The translations under genes and the position numbers were made by a program. This document shows positions 30,574 through 54,011 of a DNA stretch of 64,000 bases, in pieces. The notes beneath the pieces were generated by a model, which was not told the origin of the DNA, ran no database searches, and saw only the letters and a list, made by a program, of their open reading frames with translations. Each line of letters starts with the position of its first letter. Positions within the stretch are counted from its first letter, which is position 1. This DNA comes from Karalla daura (taxonomy: Eukaryota; Chordata; Actinopteri; Chaetodontiformes; Leiognathidae), in NCBI GenBank assembly GCA_029224185.1, contig CM055195.1:23660048-23724047 (forward strand), in the 5' to 3' direction.

Positions 30574-33034
30574 ATAGGTGCATTTTTATGCCGTTGGCTC
30601 AAAACAATGAATCTCTCCTCTGTTTGTGGGGTTTCCCCTCAGGCATGCCCGGATACATGGAGACAGTATCACCTGACGGTGAGTTGAGATTTTTGACATC
30701 GCTTCACCCCTGGTTGGGAACTTCTGGTTCAGATGGATCGCATAGTTGAAATGATCAGAACAGAAAAGCGAAGGCATGACACACTCCTGTATTTTTCGGT
30801 TGGCGCATAAATTGAATGGAATGGAATGCGCTCACGGGGCCGACTTCCCCTTCCCCCATCTGACAATGTTTTGTGCAGGTGCGGTTGGGAGCTCCGCTCA
30901 GGCCGCGGACGGTCCACGCCCTAAGATATCGGAAATGCTTCGCCTGCTGCTACAACTGCTCCGAGAGGGGACATTATGGTTTTGTAAGTGAGCAAGCTGT
31001 CTCTCTCCTTCTTTAACCTCTCATGTCTCATTTGAGTCTCAACTCGAGCAACGTTTCCGTACGAGAACTCTACCCATACGCCAGTCCCATGCCGGACGTC
31101 CTCAACTGGAAACGCTGGTTTTGATGGAGGCGCCTCTGCATTTGAAAACTTCTAAAATCCATCACAGATCAACCACGTGTGCCACAGCTTTCACTCTCAT
31201 TTAACCTGAAACTGCCCTGGCCGACCAGCCGCTGTGACTTTCTCTTGCATGTAGACTCTCTTTTCGCCCCAGCTCTGCCAACACTTTCATCCGTCCTTTC
31301 ATCCGACCCTCTTTCATCCTTCCCCGTCTCAGGAGTGCACAAAGCGGAGGATGATCAGCGGGACCTCCCCTTCCCTGCCCTATGTCTGCCACTATGACAC
31401 CTTGGAGGACACCCTCAAACGTCCAGCCCGGGTGCCGAAAAGTGCCGAAGGTGACAAGCGGCTGCGATGTCTGGTGTTTTGCATTGCACACAAGAGTTAT
31501 TCATCTCGCTGCTGATTCGATTGTATCTACGTTCTTTTCGGGGGCGGATTTGACCGGATTGAAAAATACACGCGTGGTGGTCCAAGTGTCTCCCTCCTCA
31601 TTTGTTTTGGACGGTAGCACGCACTTCTGTCTTCTCCCTCGGTCGGCACGCAGTCGGTCAGTCTCACGGGGTCTCTCGGGGACCAGTGGCGTCCTTTGGT
31701 TCCAACTATTTTCCACCCGGTCAGTGTGCGGCCTGGAGTGCTCGCAGGTTTACGGCTGCACTCGGTGTCATGCAGCACAATTTCCCCAGAATCCATCTGG
31801 TTTGTGCAAGTTTTTTCTCTCCAACCGCGATGGCACTCATGAACGCCCAGGCTGGGCTAGACGGCGTGCGGAGGTGTTGTCAATACATCATAAGTCTACC
31901 AGATGAAAGGCGTAGCTTGAGACCACCTGGGGAGCTTGAAATCCTCTGGTAAACGAGTTTAAATCCAAGTGCGTTACAGATATGCTGGAATACCTGGGAG
32001 GCCTCTCGGATTCCTCACGCAGAGCGAGCTCCGGGAGCTTCTTGTACACGTAACGAGGTTGCGCTGCTGGGATCGGCAGATGATTTCGCTCCCCGGTGTC
32101 TGTTTACCTCCCATTAGATCATTTCAGTTGCAGTGACCCAAAATGCAGAATGGAGTCTGTTTACGCCCAGAAGACATGGGGTATCATCAGCATTCATTTT
32201 GAGCTTTTCACACGCGGTTCGCCTAATGTACGCCCGGGTGTGCGTTCTCTAGTGGTAGCGGGTTTCTAGTTGTGTATAATTCCAGTAGCTTCCTAATATA
32301 CTGACAAACAGCTGTAAATCCTTGGTCAGAGTGTCTTGTTGGGCTCTGTAGCAGATAGGCGGTACGTTGAAGATGGGGGGGGGGGGATGCCTCAGTGGGA
32401 GCAGTGAGTGAATCTGAACAGTTAAACTGTGGGCTGTTAAACGAGCACAATAAACTGAAGCCAGCTGAATTGCCCCCCGGAGGACTGGCGGGCCAGTTGA
32501 TAATACTCGGTGGTTTTCTGCCTGTGATTGCCTCATCACACTCCTCATCTTCCAGAGCCTGCGGACCCTGGACGCCCGCCTCCGTCGGACCAGCAGAACT
32601 CCGGCGGCGAGGAGAGTCACCCGGTCCAGGGGAGGAGCAGGACGAAGCGGGAGGCGTGCTGCCGGGCCGGCCGGAGGAAGACGTGGCCGCAGAGGCGCCG
32701 AGAGAGGCGGGAGGTTAAAAGGCTGAGGAGAGAGGCCCAAGCCAGGCGCGAGGGAGGACTGCTGGGCAGGGCCTGGGAGAAATTGCAGGATGAGCTTTGC
32801 CCCGCAGACCCCTTCAAGCCCCACTTCCACGGTCCCAAGCAGTCCGCACACCCACCAAAGAGGACCAGGAGGGATGAGGATGTTGGAAGAAGGGTCAGAA
32901 AGGGAAGAGAGACGGAGAAGTGGAAGAAAAGAGCGGGGATTAAACGTGTAGATTTCTATCCCCATGGAGACACAGACACCTGTAGCGAAAACCTTCTCTC
33001 TCCCAAGCATAGAGTCCGCCACCGGAGAAAATAA
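28952..33034 (+). CDS. zcchc7: Zinc finger CCHC domain-containing protein 7 (TRAMP-like RNA surveillance)
   Basis: Eight exons join in phase into 489 residues: 28952-29348, 29484-29536, 30042-30152, 30244-30414, 30643-30678, 30879-30983, 31333-31450 and 32556-33034 (stop TAA). The acidic N-terminus contains EDWMILGRGEEE, matching ESWMLLG of human ZCCHC7. Five CCHC zinc knuckles follow from about residue 170, including CSLCNRMGHLAKSC, CVLCGVQGHVQRDC, CQRCGVAGHLSDAC and CYNCSERGHYGFEC; the last two are split by introns. The signature DTWRQYHLT matches EIWRQYHLT. The C-terminus is highly basic (RRRERREVKRLRREAQ). ZCCHC7 is the animal counterpart of yeast Air1/2, the RNA-binding subunit of the nucleolar TRAMP complex that feeds RNA to the exosome. 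An in-frame ATG 36 bases upstream (28916) also exists; the chosen start gives the acidic N-terminus without extra residues. Confidence 0.93.
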
Positions 33035-33090
33035 CGTGATGTCTGCTTTGTTTTTGTTTTTTTTTACTTAAGGTGTGACAAATGCAGATG

Positions 33091-33096
33091 AATAAA
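33091..33096 (+). other. zcchc7: Polyadenylation signal, zcchc7
   Basis: AATAAA lies 57 bases after the zcchc7 stop codon in an A/T-rich 3' flank. It is the only canonical hexamer close to the stop. Confidence 0.7.
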
Positions 33097-33099
33097 ACA

Positions 33100-34790
33100 T
33101 GCATGTACAGTACCAGTTGAAAGTTTAGATAGGCCTTCTCTCATTAAATGAATAATTAAAAATGATACTAAAATCCTTTATTTGAATTGTATTCATTTCA
33201 GATTGAGACTGAAGACACAGTGAAGGAACACATGCCATTATGTAGTAGATGAAAAGTGTCAAGGAAACCTATTTTTTGTTTTTACCTTTATGACAGCTGT
33301 GCGCTATTCTCTCTCTCAGCCTCATGAGGTTGTCACCTGCAGTGGATTGCAGATGTGCCTGGTCAAGAATTAATGGTTTTGATGTCTACGACGATCTGAA
33401 ATGTAGAGAGTAATAAAAACAAATAGGGTGAAATATTGGGTGAGAGGGCATCTCCAAACTGTTGACTGGTTCAGATGGATGGATCTAGAGAAGTTGGAGC
33501 TTTATGTTTTGCAGGAGTGCAAACATGAAGTCCATGGGCTCTACGTGTTAAAGCGGTTAGAGACTGGAACCAGTTGTGGAGTCCAAAATCCTGACGGTAA
33601 GTGTAGGAACAGTTGCATTTACAAGTTGAGATGAATAAAAGTCATTGATCGCCAACTGCACTCCAGCTGTCATGTTTTCCCCAAACAGTGTTTTGGAACA
33701 TTCTTTTTTTTGTTTACATACTGCTTTTTGACTTCTCGTGATGAAGGAGTGCTTTGTGATTCCCTTAAACATTGCGCTGATTTTCCGTAGCACATTATCT
33801 CAGGATCGGGATCGAGGCAGTGCACTTTTTGACTATTTTCAAAGAATATGACACGCATGACGACGATAAGCATGAGTTTCGTGATAATCGTGTGCATACG
33901 GTCCTTTGTGTCACGAGTCTGTGATGGGAGCAGTGGCGAGGTGGGCGAATGTTCATTTTGAGGTCAGGTAAAGCCTAATATTACAGCTGCTCTAAGATTG
34001 GTGTGAGTATTGTTTTTCCGTGCGGTTTCCCGTCTCCAAGCCCCCCTTGCAACACGCCCACACGGAGAATACGCGGTGGCGCCACATGAAACCACCTCGG
34101 AGCGTGGAAGGTGGTGCGTGTAGCAAATGTGACAGGGCTCCGGACGGCAACTGCATATGCAGAGCTCGTCGGGCTGTGGAGAAGATGTATGAGGGGCAGC
34201 TTCGCCTTATAGTATTTCTGGTATCAAGCTGTTGAATTATTAATGAACGGAGCAGCTGCCCAGGCTCCTGCAGACCACACTAATCGGCTCCGATAGGGAG
34301 CTGTCTCTTAAAACCCCTCCTATTCAACAATTCGCCGCTCCTAAGGTGTTTGTGGTTGAATAAACCTAGCTTATACAAATAAATGAATGGCTTAGCGGAT
34401 AAATTGAAGCAGGTTTGCGCGTGCGTCGAACGGCGTCTACATCTGCGATCGACTAGTAATGCCGTGCCAGAGATGTGAAACTCCCATTGATTGATCTCCA
34501 CTCCACTCCCCGCTGACCAGAGAAAACACTCGATAGCGAATGCGAGAGAGAGGGGATTTAAACCGGACAAACACTGTCCAAGCCCGTATGACTGACGGAC
34601 CCGGTGGCCCTCTGCTCTTCTCCCGCGGACCCCCCGGAGGTAAACTCCTCTATTCGCAACTCTTTTGACGGCGGTTCGTGCGCCTGGGTAATGTCGGCAC
34701 TGTTGGGCTTGTTTTCTCCCCCCTCTCTCCAGACTCCCACTTCCTGTTAGCCGCGGGCTAGCTGGCCAACATCGACGATATGCTAATGAA
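33100..34790. other. Intergenic region between zcchc7 and rnf38
   Basis: No coding exon or known repeat could be supported. The left half is AT-rich. From about 34000 the sequence becomes richer in GC and CpG toward the rnf38 promoter. Minus-strand open frames here have no family features and no splice context. Confidence 0.35.
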
Positions 34791-34798
34791 GGCGCAGG

Positions 34799-34807
34799 TA
34801 TATAAGG
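34799..34807 (+). promoter_or_regulatory. rnf38: Candidate TATA box and octamer-like site upstream of rnf38
   Basis: TATATAAGG occurs 566 bases before the rnf38 start codon. An octamer-like ATGCTAAT (consensus ATGCAAAT) lies 13 bases upstream, and the sequence after it is GC-rich leader without strong splice acceptors. Transcription would begin near 34830. This is motif-based inference only. Confidence 0.4.
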
Positions 34808-35372
34808 GCTGTAGCAGCTTCGCCACAATAGAGCGACACCGTGCCGTTTTGTTGCCGTTTTATCCGGCCAACCTGTGCCGCCGACTTAGCTGCCTAGCGC
34901 GAGTTGTGCTAGCGATCGGTTGCTAGCCCGTTGGTGTTGGCATTGAAGGGATTTAAGTTGACAAAGCTGGCCAAAGCCGACGCGCTAACTTCACTTTCCC
35001 CACTTAGTCTGCTTGGAAGATACTCAGTTTCACTATGGCATAAGCGACGATAGAGTCCGAGACTTGCTAACCAACTTGCGGGGTTAATTCGTGGTTTTCT
35101 CCCCCCCCCCACCCCCATGCACGTAAATTCCTCCCAAGCGTCAAGTTGAAGGACTATTTCAGTGTGTGCAGATGGTGTTTTGAGGGTTGGACCACTGTTC
35201 CTCCAGGTGCCTCCTCTCACACTGGAGCTGCAGCTGCTTTCATGCTCCAGGAGGCTTTAGCAGCAGCAGCAGCGGCTGGGCATCAAGGTGAACAGAGACG
35301 AGGAGAAGAATAGGGAGGCTCCTGCTCGTCCATCATCCTCCTCCTCCTCATCCTCCGCCTTCCTCCCCGGCC

Positions 35373-44643
<9,271 letters not shown>

Positions 44644-44949
44644 CAGCATGAGGGAGGCAGACGCCCCCCGGATGTCTGTGAAAACACTTTCAGCACTACC
44701 TGTTCTCGATATCGTGACACACGCGTATGCGCGCATACATACAGACACCCCCCCCCCCCCCACACACACACACACAGAGCGCACACACCACTCCCTTCTC
44801 TCTCTCTGTGCAGCGCTTCCTGCCTGTCTGTTACTCTCTTTACCCCCTTCTACCTCCCGTACGTTTGACCCCATCGCGTTCCCCTCTCCCCCTGTTATTT
44901 TAGTCTCTCTTTGTCCCATCTTTCAGTGAATTACATCCCACATGACCAC

Positions 44950-44980
<31 letters not shown>

Positions 44981-45577
44981 GTGCGAGCGCCTGTGTGTGT
45001 GTGTGAGTGAGACTGTGTGTGTGTGCTGAGGGAAGTGAGGGATTTTTCAATGCCAGGGATCCTGTTGTTTATGAGGAACATGTTGATGACATCAGACATC
45101 TCCGGCTCTCGTAGAGTGATTTTACTTACCGTTTGTACGTTAATGCACTGTCCGTCTGTATGCATACTATGTGTGTACGTATGTTATAGACTTAAATCCT
45201 TTTCTCTAGTTTGACACTAAGGGTCCATGTTGCCACTTTTCCTCTGGGTTGCCTATTTGATTGACCTATTTGTTTTGGTTATTATCATTATTATATTATT
45301 ATATTATTATTATTATTATTATTCAACCCTAATAAGTGATTGTTTTCCTGCCTGGCAGTTACCTCATCATTCCGGTTTTCATCTTTCATTTCAAGCGCTT
45401 TCCACAGCACTTCTTTGAAATTAAGCACATATATATATATATATATATAATATTTTTGTTTGTTTCATTTTCTTTATTTTCTGACTTAAAGAAATTTGTG
45501 ACTTTGCAGTGGCACATGTGTTACATATATACATATATCTATATATACTGTATATATCTATGAATATCTGTATACCA

Positions 45578-45583
45578 AATAAA
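45578..45583 (+). other. rnf38: Polyadenylation signal, rnf38
   Basis: AATAAA lies 935 bases after the rnf38 stop, at the end of an AT-rich stretch with an (AT)n repeat (45429-45450). It is the most likely end of the rnf38 3' UTR. The UTR also contains a (TG)n repeat (44950-44974). Confidence 0.55.
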
Positions 45584-47056
45584 AAGGCTTGATATTAACT
45601 TCTTAAACGTTCTCCTCATTCCTGCTTATTTCGGTGCGGATGTAAGCACCCCGGATGAATGAGGGTTGGATTTTCGGTTTTCGGTGGTCGAAACAATGGC
45701 ACTGCCTGCGGCTGTAGTATGCGGCCACTAGGTGGCGACGCTGCTCCGTGAAAGTGCCATCATCCCAAAAGTCCACGTACATCTCCACACCAGCTTCACC
45801 ATCCAGCCAGACTCCAGTGTTAAACATAAAAGAGGGAAACTCTTCATTTTCTCATCACTTTAACTCTGTGAGCACTTTGATGGCGCTGCCAAGGAGGCCT
45901 GGCTGGCTATTGGTCCATCTGCTTTTAGACGAAACTCCTAATTAAGATGGACTAACTGGACTGTTTTAAAGGCCTGTATAGTCCATTCTAAATAGACTAT
46001 TTTCATGGTATCCCAGCGATCGGCTCAATAGGCACATGATATACTAATACATAAACGGACTGAAATTTGTAAAATAAAACAAAACTGTAGAGCGCCTGTA
46101 GAACACTGCTCTTTAGATTGAGACAACTGCTCTTCATATGTGGTCTTTGTCCGTTGTGTACACATGCCCAGCATGGCCACCTTGCGGTACATGACAAACC
46201 TTTGCCTCTGCCCTGATCATGATGGTTCCCCTTAAAGATTGGACGAAGAACAGCGGCATTGCTCCGGCGTTAACCGGAAGTCCAACGAGGATGAACCGAG
46301 GAGTAGTAACCGAGCGCGGAATCGATTCGAGGAAAGCGCGCGCGGAGCCCAACCTTGCCGACCGTGCCCGTCGCGGGTGCGCGGCGCGATGGGCGACGTG
46401 CGCTGTGCACACAGACAGGACGCCGGGCTGACGCCGGGCTGCCCCCCCCGGCAGCCGACCTGTTTCCATGCGGTCCCTGGACTCTCACACAGCCGCTTCC
46501 CCGGCAGCAGTCACCTGTTCGTCTGGCGCCGTCTGTCCTGTGGCTCAGCGGACACCGTGTCAACGCACGCGCCTGTGTACAGTGGCGGCAGCAGGCCTCT
46601 GGCTTCATTTGTTTGTGTGTTTTTTTTTTAAGCAATGTGCATAGATGTCGTCGTTTTTTTCCTTTGCTTTTCCGGCTGCGCGCTGCATGAGAAACCTCCG
46701 AAAAAGGTTTTAATTCTTCTGCCCAGATGTGGTGGATTGATGGTTCCCAGTAGGAACGAGCTGTTTCTACTAGTCTGAGGGGGACACATGCGTACAAAAG
46801 TGATCAAAACTTGTTTTCTTTGAGATTCTAAAGCAGTGTTTGTGCCCCCCACCCTTTTTTTTTCAGTCACAAAAGTAGTTCAACTCTGTTGACACGGTTG
46901 CTCAGTCGTTCTATGACTCGGTGTGTGTTATTCCCTAGTTATTGGATTTGCAGATAACAGGTCTAGAGATTTCAGGCTTTCACTGACTACAAAGAAGTTA
47001 AAACTGTGTATTCAAGAAGACAATTTCATGCATAATTTTGTTAGTCCTATTGCTTT

Positions 47057-47082
47057 TGTATGTATGTATGTATGTATGTATG

Positions 47083-47112
<30 letters not shown>
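47057..47112 (+). repeat. (TATG)n tetranucleotide repeat
   Basis: About 14 perfect TATG units, followed by a short AT run, in the gene-free interval. Confidence 0.95.
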
Positions 47113-47113
<1 letters not shown>

Positions 47114-50100
47114 TATATATATATATACACACTACTACTAATACTATATACTTACTTTCTCCACAAGTTTGTGTAGTCCTTGTCTCTTTGAGCTGTATAC
47201 TGCAAGTCAAGGTGATTCAGGTCCAACTGAAACGATTTATGAAAAAAAAAGTATAACCATTTTTTGAGTTTAAGTTTAATGAATAATGAAGTAAACTCTC
47301 AGCTGAGGCCGGATGACTCAATATCCTCCTGTCCTTTGCTCTGTCCAACTACTTTCGCTCTCATCTTTCACTAATACTTCACCACACTTACTTATACGCC
47401 TCTTACCCATGTCTTCCACTCAAATACTCCTCTTTTCTGCTCTTTTGTTCTCACTCCTGTCTCCTCATGCACTCTCTTCTGTCAGCTCTCTCTCTCTCTC
47501 TCTCTCTCTCCTGTCTCTCCGTGCTGCTCTTCATCCTCCTCCTCTTCCTGTCTTTTTACTTATGCATCTCCCTCCTCTCCCTCATTGCCTCTGCTGTAAT
47601 CACCACCCACTCCTTTAACCCGCTTCCTCTACAGAGCGGTGAGGTGGAAGCAATAGGGGATTTCTGCCTAAAACTGTCTGCTTAGTTACTCAGCTCAGGG
47701 AACAAACAACATTTGTCTTGCCTTTTGCTTTCTCCTTCCCCATTCGCCCGTTGCTTGACCAGGCTTGGCTGAGTCCGGAGGTTGTGCAGGATTGGATGGT
47801 GGGTGAAACTGCTCCTGATGTTGCATAAAGACTACAGCTTTACATTTCATCTTCACACCAGATTCATTTTCTATCTGGACAGCTGTTTGAATTATAAATG
47901 ACAGGAACCTTTAATTTTCATACTACAGTCACTACACTGACTACGTATTGATGCTGCCATCACTGGTTGTATATAAAGCAGTGTCTCATAAAGGACTGTG
48001 GGTCTATCTGTCACATCTCAAAGAGAGGGAAAGAGGGAGGACACTTCCATTAAGAAAACAAAGAAACAAAGAGTTAGATGTAACAATACGTATGTGATCA
48101 TCCATCAAAGTTTAAAATGGAGCCATGCATGTTTGTGGACTTGTAGAATGCTTGTGTGGTTGCATGTCACAGTTTCTTCTGTCATATGATAAACTATGAC
48201 CAGATCCCACTGCCTCTGTCCTGCAGTCTAAACGTATAATCAGCAGCATTTATCTCTTCTTTCATGATCCTCTTCCACTAGTGAGAGGAGGAGAGGCTTT
48301 TACAACTCAGCTGTCTCCACCGCTCTCCTTCAAGCAGCCATGCTTCAAATATGGAAACGCAAGTTTGTGAGTGTGTAAGAGCGTCTGTGCGTGCGTGTGA
48401 GAGAGAGAGCGAGAGAGAGGGAGGGAAGGAGGGTTGTGTTGTGTTGTGCAGACTGTCCCAAGTTGACAGGCTACATGGATTCTCCATCCAGCTTGTATAT
48501 AAAAAGAAAGTGAGGGCACAGTGAGCTGTGCCCGCTTCACTTATTTTCACACACACTCACACACACACACACACACACACACACATGAACTCAGTCTCTT
48601 ACACACTACTGTATGTATCTCCTCTCTTCCCCCCCTCTCAGTTTCTTTCAGTCACTGCAGACAAGCATTCCGTGGTGTAAGGGTTAAATGTGAACGTCAG
48701 CAGAGTGCACTGTCCCTTGCCTCTCTACCCAAGTGAAGTGTGTGTGTGTGTGTGTGTGTTTGAGAAAGAGAGAGATTTATTTCATAGGGATTTCCCCCCA
48801 CTGCTCGCCGGGTGGCTGCTGGCCATGTCATCATGTTCTGAGCTGTCAGCGGCCATCAGTGTCACTCGTGGGACATGATGTGTGTGTGTGTGCGTGTGTG
48901 TATTTTGTGGGAGTGGACAGAATGCTATACAGGGGTCTCGGTGGGAACGGCAGCGTCAGATGAAGGCTCTTCCATCCGACACGTTTGGCCGTGATGAGTA
49001 AGAGTGTTTGATGTAAACACTGTGTATACACAGGCTTATGCACTGTACGCACTCTGCATACACACGCAGTGCACAGGGCAGGCAGCAGCACCCTCCGGCC
49101 ACGTTCCTGGTCTGCTGGATAATTCCCTCTCCGGGGAGCTGGTGTGATGCTTGGCAGAGCAAAGTTCATGGGGTCACGTATCAAAGGATGAAAGTTGCTA
49201 TTACCGTCAGCTCCTTTTTGTCTTTATTGTACAATATATATTTTAACAGTGAATCCTCAGCCCACAACAAGAGAGTAACTGCTTTCTTCAGATTTCTATT
49301 CTATGGCGCGTGTGGTGACACTTTGACAGAGAATCAGTTTCATCCAGTCTTGCTTCATTAATTGTCACAGACTTTAATTTAAGGCTCAACCAGCCTTTCT
49401 CCACTCATGAGGATGCAAGAGAAAGCACATCTGTGGAAGTTTCCTGAAAGTCCGTCATCAGTCATTTTTGATGAACATTTCGATTAAAGACCAAGGACAA
49501 CAGGTGGCGCACACAGACACACAAGTATGACGTTACCACTGCAGTGTATTTTGATTTAGGCATCATTCAGACACATTTGTATCAACAAATCTTACTGTTC
49601 CCGTTTCTGTGTTCATGGTTAGCACCGCCATAAACCATTTGACGTCGTTTCAGAGGCTACAGGTAGGTCTATGATGTGATTTTTATGTCCTGGGTGTCTG
49701 CAGAGAAGACCATGGAAATACAATTTGTCTTTTTCTCCTTATAATGTTATAGAAGGAAAACTATTGCTTTGTGTTACAGGGTGGGTTGGCAAAAAGGTCA
49801 AGAAAGAAATGGATCATGTTCACTTACATAAGTTATCCACCACTTCCTAGTCTTCTATTTACCAGCTTTTACTTACTCTTTTGTATTAGACTAATACGTC
49901 ACCTGATTATTATTTTAGGAGCACCTTTTACTGTCGTTGGCCACTATACAATGCTGACAATGTATTGAGTGTGGGACATATTGTGCACATTACAGTGTAA
50001 ACAAACAGAGCCAGACCCCACACGCACACACACACACACACACAGAGCGTGCACAGGAATAGGAATGTGTACTGGGACAGCACAGCTACCAGTGATGCAT

Positions 50101-50892
50101 GTCAAGAGACAGAACCAAGTGACCTTTGCCATTTAATGCAGAAGCACAAACTGTTTTTGCCCAGTCAGCAAGAAGTCTACTACGTCATACAAGGAGCTTT
50201 AAAAGGGATCCCACACAGCGTTTTAACATAATCTAATAGATTCTTAGTGTATAATGGTAACAGATCATTTCCTCAACTAAATCCCTTTTCATTGGGGGCC
50301 GGGCAGCCGAAAGCTGCAGTACGTGTACTTGGGCAAGCACATCTGTCCGTGCATGCGTGCGTTTGTGTTGCTGCGCTCGTCTCTGTGTGCTTGTATGTGA
50401 GTGTTGGGGACAAGCTGTAGCTGCAGGCCAGGCAGCAGCCTGAGTCAGGTGTACTGAGGTCAGCCACAGAGTCACAGGGACAAAGCAGGGAGCAACCCCT
50501 CACACACACACACACACACAGCCAGTCTTTGGCTAACTGTGGGAGGATGTTGCTCCTCGCTGTCTGCTCACTGACATGTAGTTGATTTGTTTGCAAAAAG
50601 AACTAATTTGCCCTCGGTTGCTGTTTCCTCCGAGGGTTGGAGCTCCATCGCTGCTTACTTTTGTGTTTTCACTTTGTTTGTCTTTGGCTCTGCTGTGTGT
50701 AGATACAAGCCTGTGCAGTGTGCTGTGTGCGATATTGTGTTAATAGCCGCTGTCTCAAGATGTTCTGTAAAGTCATTATGGTAAAATAATTAATCTAGAC
50801 AAATCTGCTCACACATAATAGTGTAACACAATATCAATGCAAACAGCAACAGAAAGCTCAAAACAAGGAAACTGAGTGAATATGGGGGTGAA

Positions 50893-51080
50893 CATTCAGT
50901 TGGGGCAACACAGGGGACTAATGGTTAGCACTGTTGCCTTTAAGCAGAGAAAGTGGGTGTGCAGAGTTTGTATGTTTTCTCTGTGTCTGCGTGGGTTTTC
51001 TCAGGGTGCTCTGGTCCAAAAACATGCATTAAGGTCAATTGGAGCCTGAGTTGCCCATGTGTGAGGGTGAGAATGAATGG
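50893..51080 (+). repeat. tRNA-headed teleost SINE copy
   Basis: The order of elements fits the family: AATGGTTAGCACTGTTGCCT at the head, then GTTTGTATGTTTTCTCTGTG, TCTGCGTGGGTTTTCTC, AGGGTGCTCTGGTCC, AAAAACATGCATTAAGGTCA, and a diverged tail. Confidence 0.75.
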
Positions 51081-54011
51081 TGGACATATCCAGAATGTAA
51101 GCATATTCGGCCATGTTAGGAAATAAATTGATTATAACCCGATTTCACAAAATCCTAATGGCTGAGATATGCTTTATTAAAATCGAATGAATCAGGGATG
51201 AGATGACAAAGAGATAAACTCTTGCATCATCGAGTTTCCTGGTATCGCAGAAGTCTCCAGAGGAAAACACCTGAGGCGCCTCAAGGTTACTGGATGTATA
51301 GTATATAGAATGTTCTGCCCCAGATAATTTGCTCATCACGCCGTGATGCAAGTTGAGTTGAACCCTCAGTAGCAATGCTGATATGTGACCTGGACAACAG
51401 GAGGGCGAGGGCTTTATCTAGGCCGACTCTGTGCCTCCAGACTTCTGTTCCAGGCGCCTTCTGTTCAATGAGTTTGTGAAGACCTGAGGAACTTAGAACG
51501 ATATACAGCAACAGCGTAACCTTAATGAAACTGTTGACACTGTGAATTAAGAAGAGATTTAGGAGAGAATTTCAATCCATTCATTTGCTCAAAACTTCCA
51601 TCAATCAAACCCCTAGATGAATTTCCAAGATTGTCTGAGCGATAGATCAGGTTGCGTTTTCCATCAGTTTGATTTCCATGCAACTAACTGCACAATTTTT
51701 TGAGACAATACATGGAAGAGATGAGACAGACTCCTCTGTTGATCAGCCATGACTCTCTTACAAGCGGACCATTAAAGATGGAAGGTGAAAACGTTGCTCT
51801 CAGCTATTTGAATCCTATCAAGTACTATTTAATCCGATTAGTAACGAGTCGGTAAGCAATCCACAAATGGAGACAGATCCTCCTATAGGTTGCTGTGGCT
51901 CACATGCTATGGAAATGCTTGAGTGCTGACAGGTTATAGAGATATTCCTAGTGATGAGCTGCAGCATGGAGCATTTTATTATTCATCACTTTTCATGTTC
52001 ATGTGAGTGCACCTAGAACTATGAGCTGTAAAACCACACCTGCAGTCCATCTCAACTCAGCCATATAGTATATACACTGAAATTTCAGACACATAGTTTT
52101 TATCTTGTGAAAAACTAATGGAATTGCAGCCACATGCTTGGTTTGTGAAGGTTTGTCCAATGAAATTTGGTCTCCTCATTTATCTGTCCACCTTAAAGTC
52201 ACTGAGAGCTCAGGTATATACAAACAGTGTTATGAATTTATGGAACCAAAAGAGATCAACACAGGTTTTACCATAGCATGGTTGCGTTTCAAGTTTTTTT
52301 TCTTTTTAAATGGAAACGTCAAAGAGTAATTCAAATAAAAAGTGAGACCTCTAATCAAAAGACTTTAGAGATAAACCAGGATCAAAAATTAGAATACAAA
52401 TATTACATATGCAAATATTAGACACATTCTCCTTCCCTCAGCTCTCCCCCACAGGTTTCCTGCGCCTTTGTCAGCTGCGCCTGTGTTCAAGTCTTCTTAT
52501 TACAATTAAGTCCTCAGCCTGTTGCCTTTGGGGCCATCTGTTGAGCAGTCTGATCAAGAAGACTGGAACTCGTGTGTGATGGGACTTTTAAAAACATGCA
52601 TCATGATCAGCATCATGTGATTCACTGTTAGCCCAACAGGGCTTTCTTTTTAACCCAAATGGAAGAAAGCCAACGCAAACACAGTTGTATTTGGTTTTCC
52701 CATGTACATTATGTTAAGTCATGTTGACATTCATCACCGACGGCTCGCCCCCTCAAATCTGCTCCTCTTCCTCCTCTTCCTCTTCCTCATCCATCTTGGA
52801 GGGGGGGGACATGAAGATGCTGGATTCCGTGACACTGTCATATTTCTTCCGCAGCACACACGTGCGTGAGTGTGGGGTCCAGGCCTGTCAGATTGTTGTC
52901 GCCTGTGGATTATGTGCAGCGCTGAGTTTCCCGGGTCTTGCAGTAAAGATGACATGCGAGGCTTTATGTGGGGGAGCGCTGCCATGGCGACAGCGCAGCC
53001 AAGCATGCACACACCGCCCTGCACACCCCCAGCCCCAAGACCACTTTTAAAATTTGATCAACCTGAATGAAATCACTTGCTCTGAGGTGGATTTTCCACA
53101 TCAGCTAAAGGTTATGCACCATCCAGCGCTTTCCAGTGCGAATGCTTAACCCGGCAGCATTCGCATGGGGTCAGCGTGCACACTGTGTGCATGCATATGG
53201 AGTCCTGGAAAAATGGAACACACTCGCTAATTGGAATTTCTCACTTCCAGAAGTTCTGAGGGCAAACCTGAGGGCCTTGCAGAAACACACAACCTCCTTT
53301 CCAGTTTTATAGAAAAGCAAATGAGGCAGGATGTAGCAGGGACATTCAGAGAATGTGCACAGAGAAGTGTCCGAGGCCGCAGGGTCCATCAGAACACTTA
53401 AATTGAGTTCAGTCATGATAAGATTCATGCCTTTTCCCAACATTTTCCCCCTCTGGAGAGCTCAGTGTGGATTTTTATATGCCTGATTGGTGTAAAAGAA
53501 ATGAGAGAGGAGTGACAGGACGTAAAGGAGGATAAGGATACATAAAGTTAAAGTAGGAAGATAAGAAGGGGTGAAAAATGGGACTAGCCACATAAATGGA
53601 ACACAGGAACCAAAATATGAGTAAGAGCACAAATAAAGGAGGCAAAGGCTCAGGGCAAGAGACACTTCAGAGAGCATCAGGAAGATTAGGAAGAGATAAA
53701 GATAGATGATGAGATATGTTCATAGCTGCACATCCAGGAGGTCCCATCATACCAATTCCAACCCCAGCAGAGTGTGGAATTGACTGGATGTGACAGGCTA
53801 CCAGTCAGGAATTTAAAGAGCCCCATCTCATACTGTCAGTCCAAGACACAAACGTCCCCTAGTGAGATGAATTTATGATAACGCTTATGCAGCAGGGGAA
53901 TCAAACACTTCACCGGGGCACACAGTGTGTGCCTGTGGCCAAGCAAACACACGGTCAGGTGAGAGGACACTGAAATAATGGTCAGCTGGAGACTTTCAAT
54001 TGTCACTGGAG

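Noticed and set aside
34280..34828. 182-codon minus-strand open frame upstream of rnf38
   Set aside because: No domain, no splice context and atypical composition; probably chance in GC-rich promoter DNA.
45603..45827. Minus-strand open frame after the rnf38 poly(A) signal (VEMYVDFWDDGTF)
   Set aside because: Short, not recognised, and overlapping a CTAGGTGGCG-type word common in fish 3' flanks; insufficient for a gene call.
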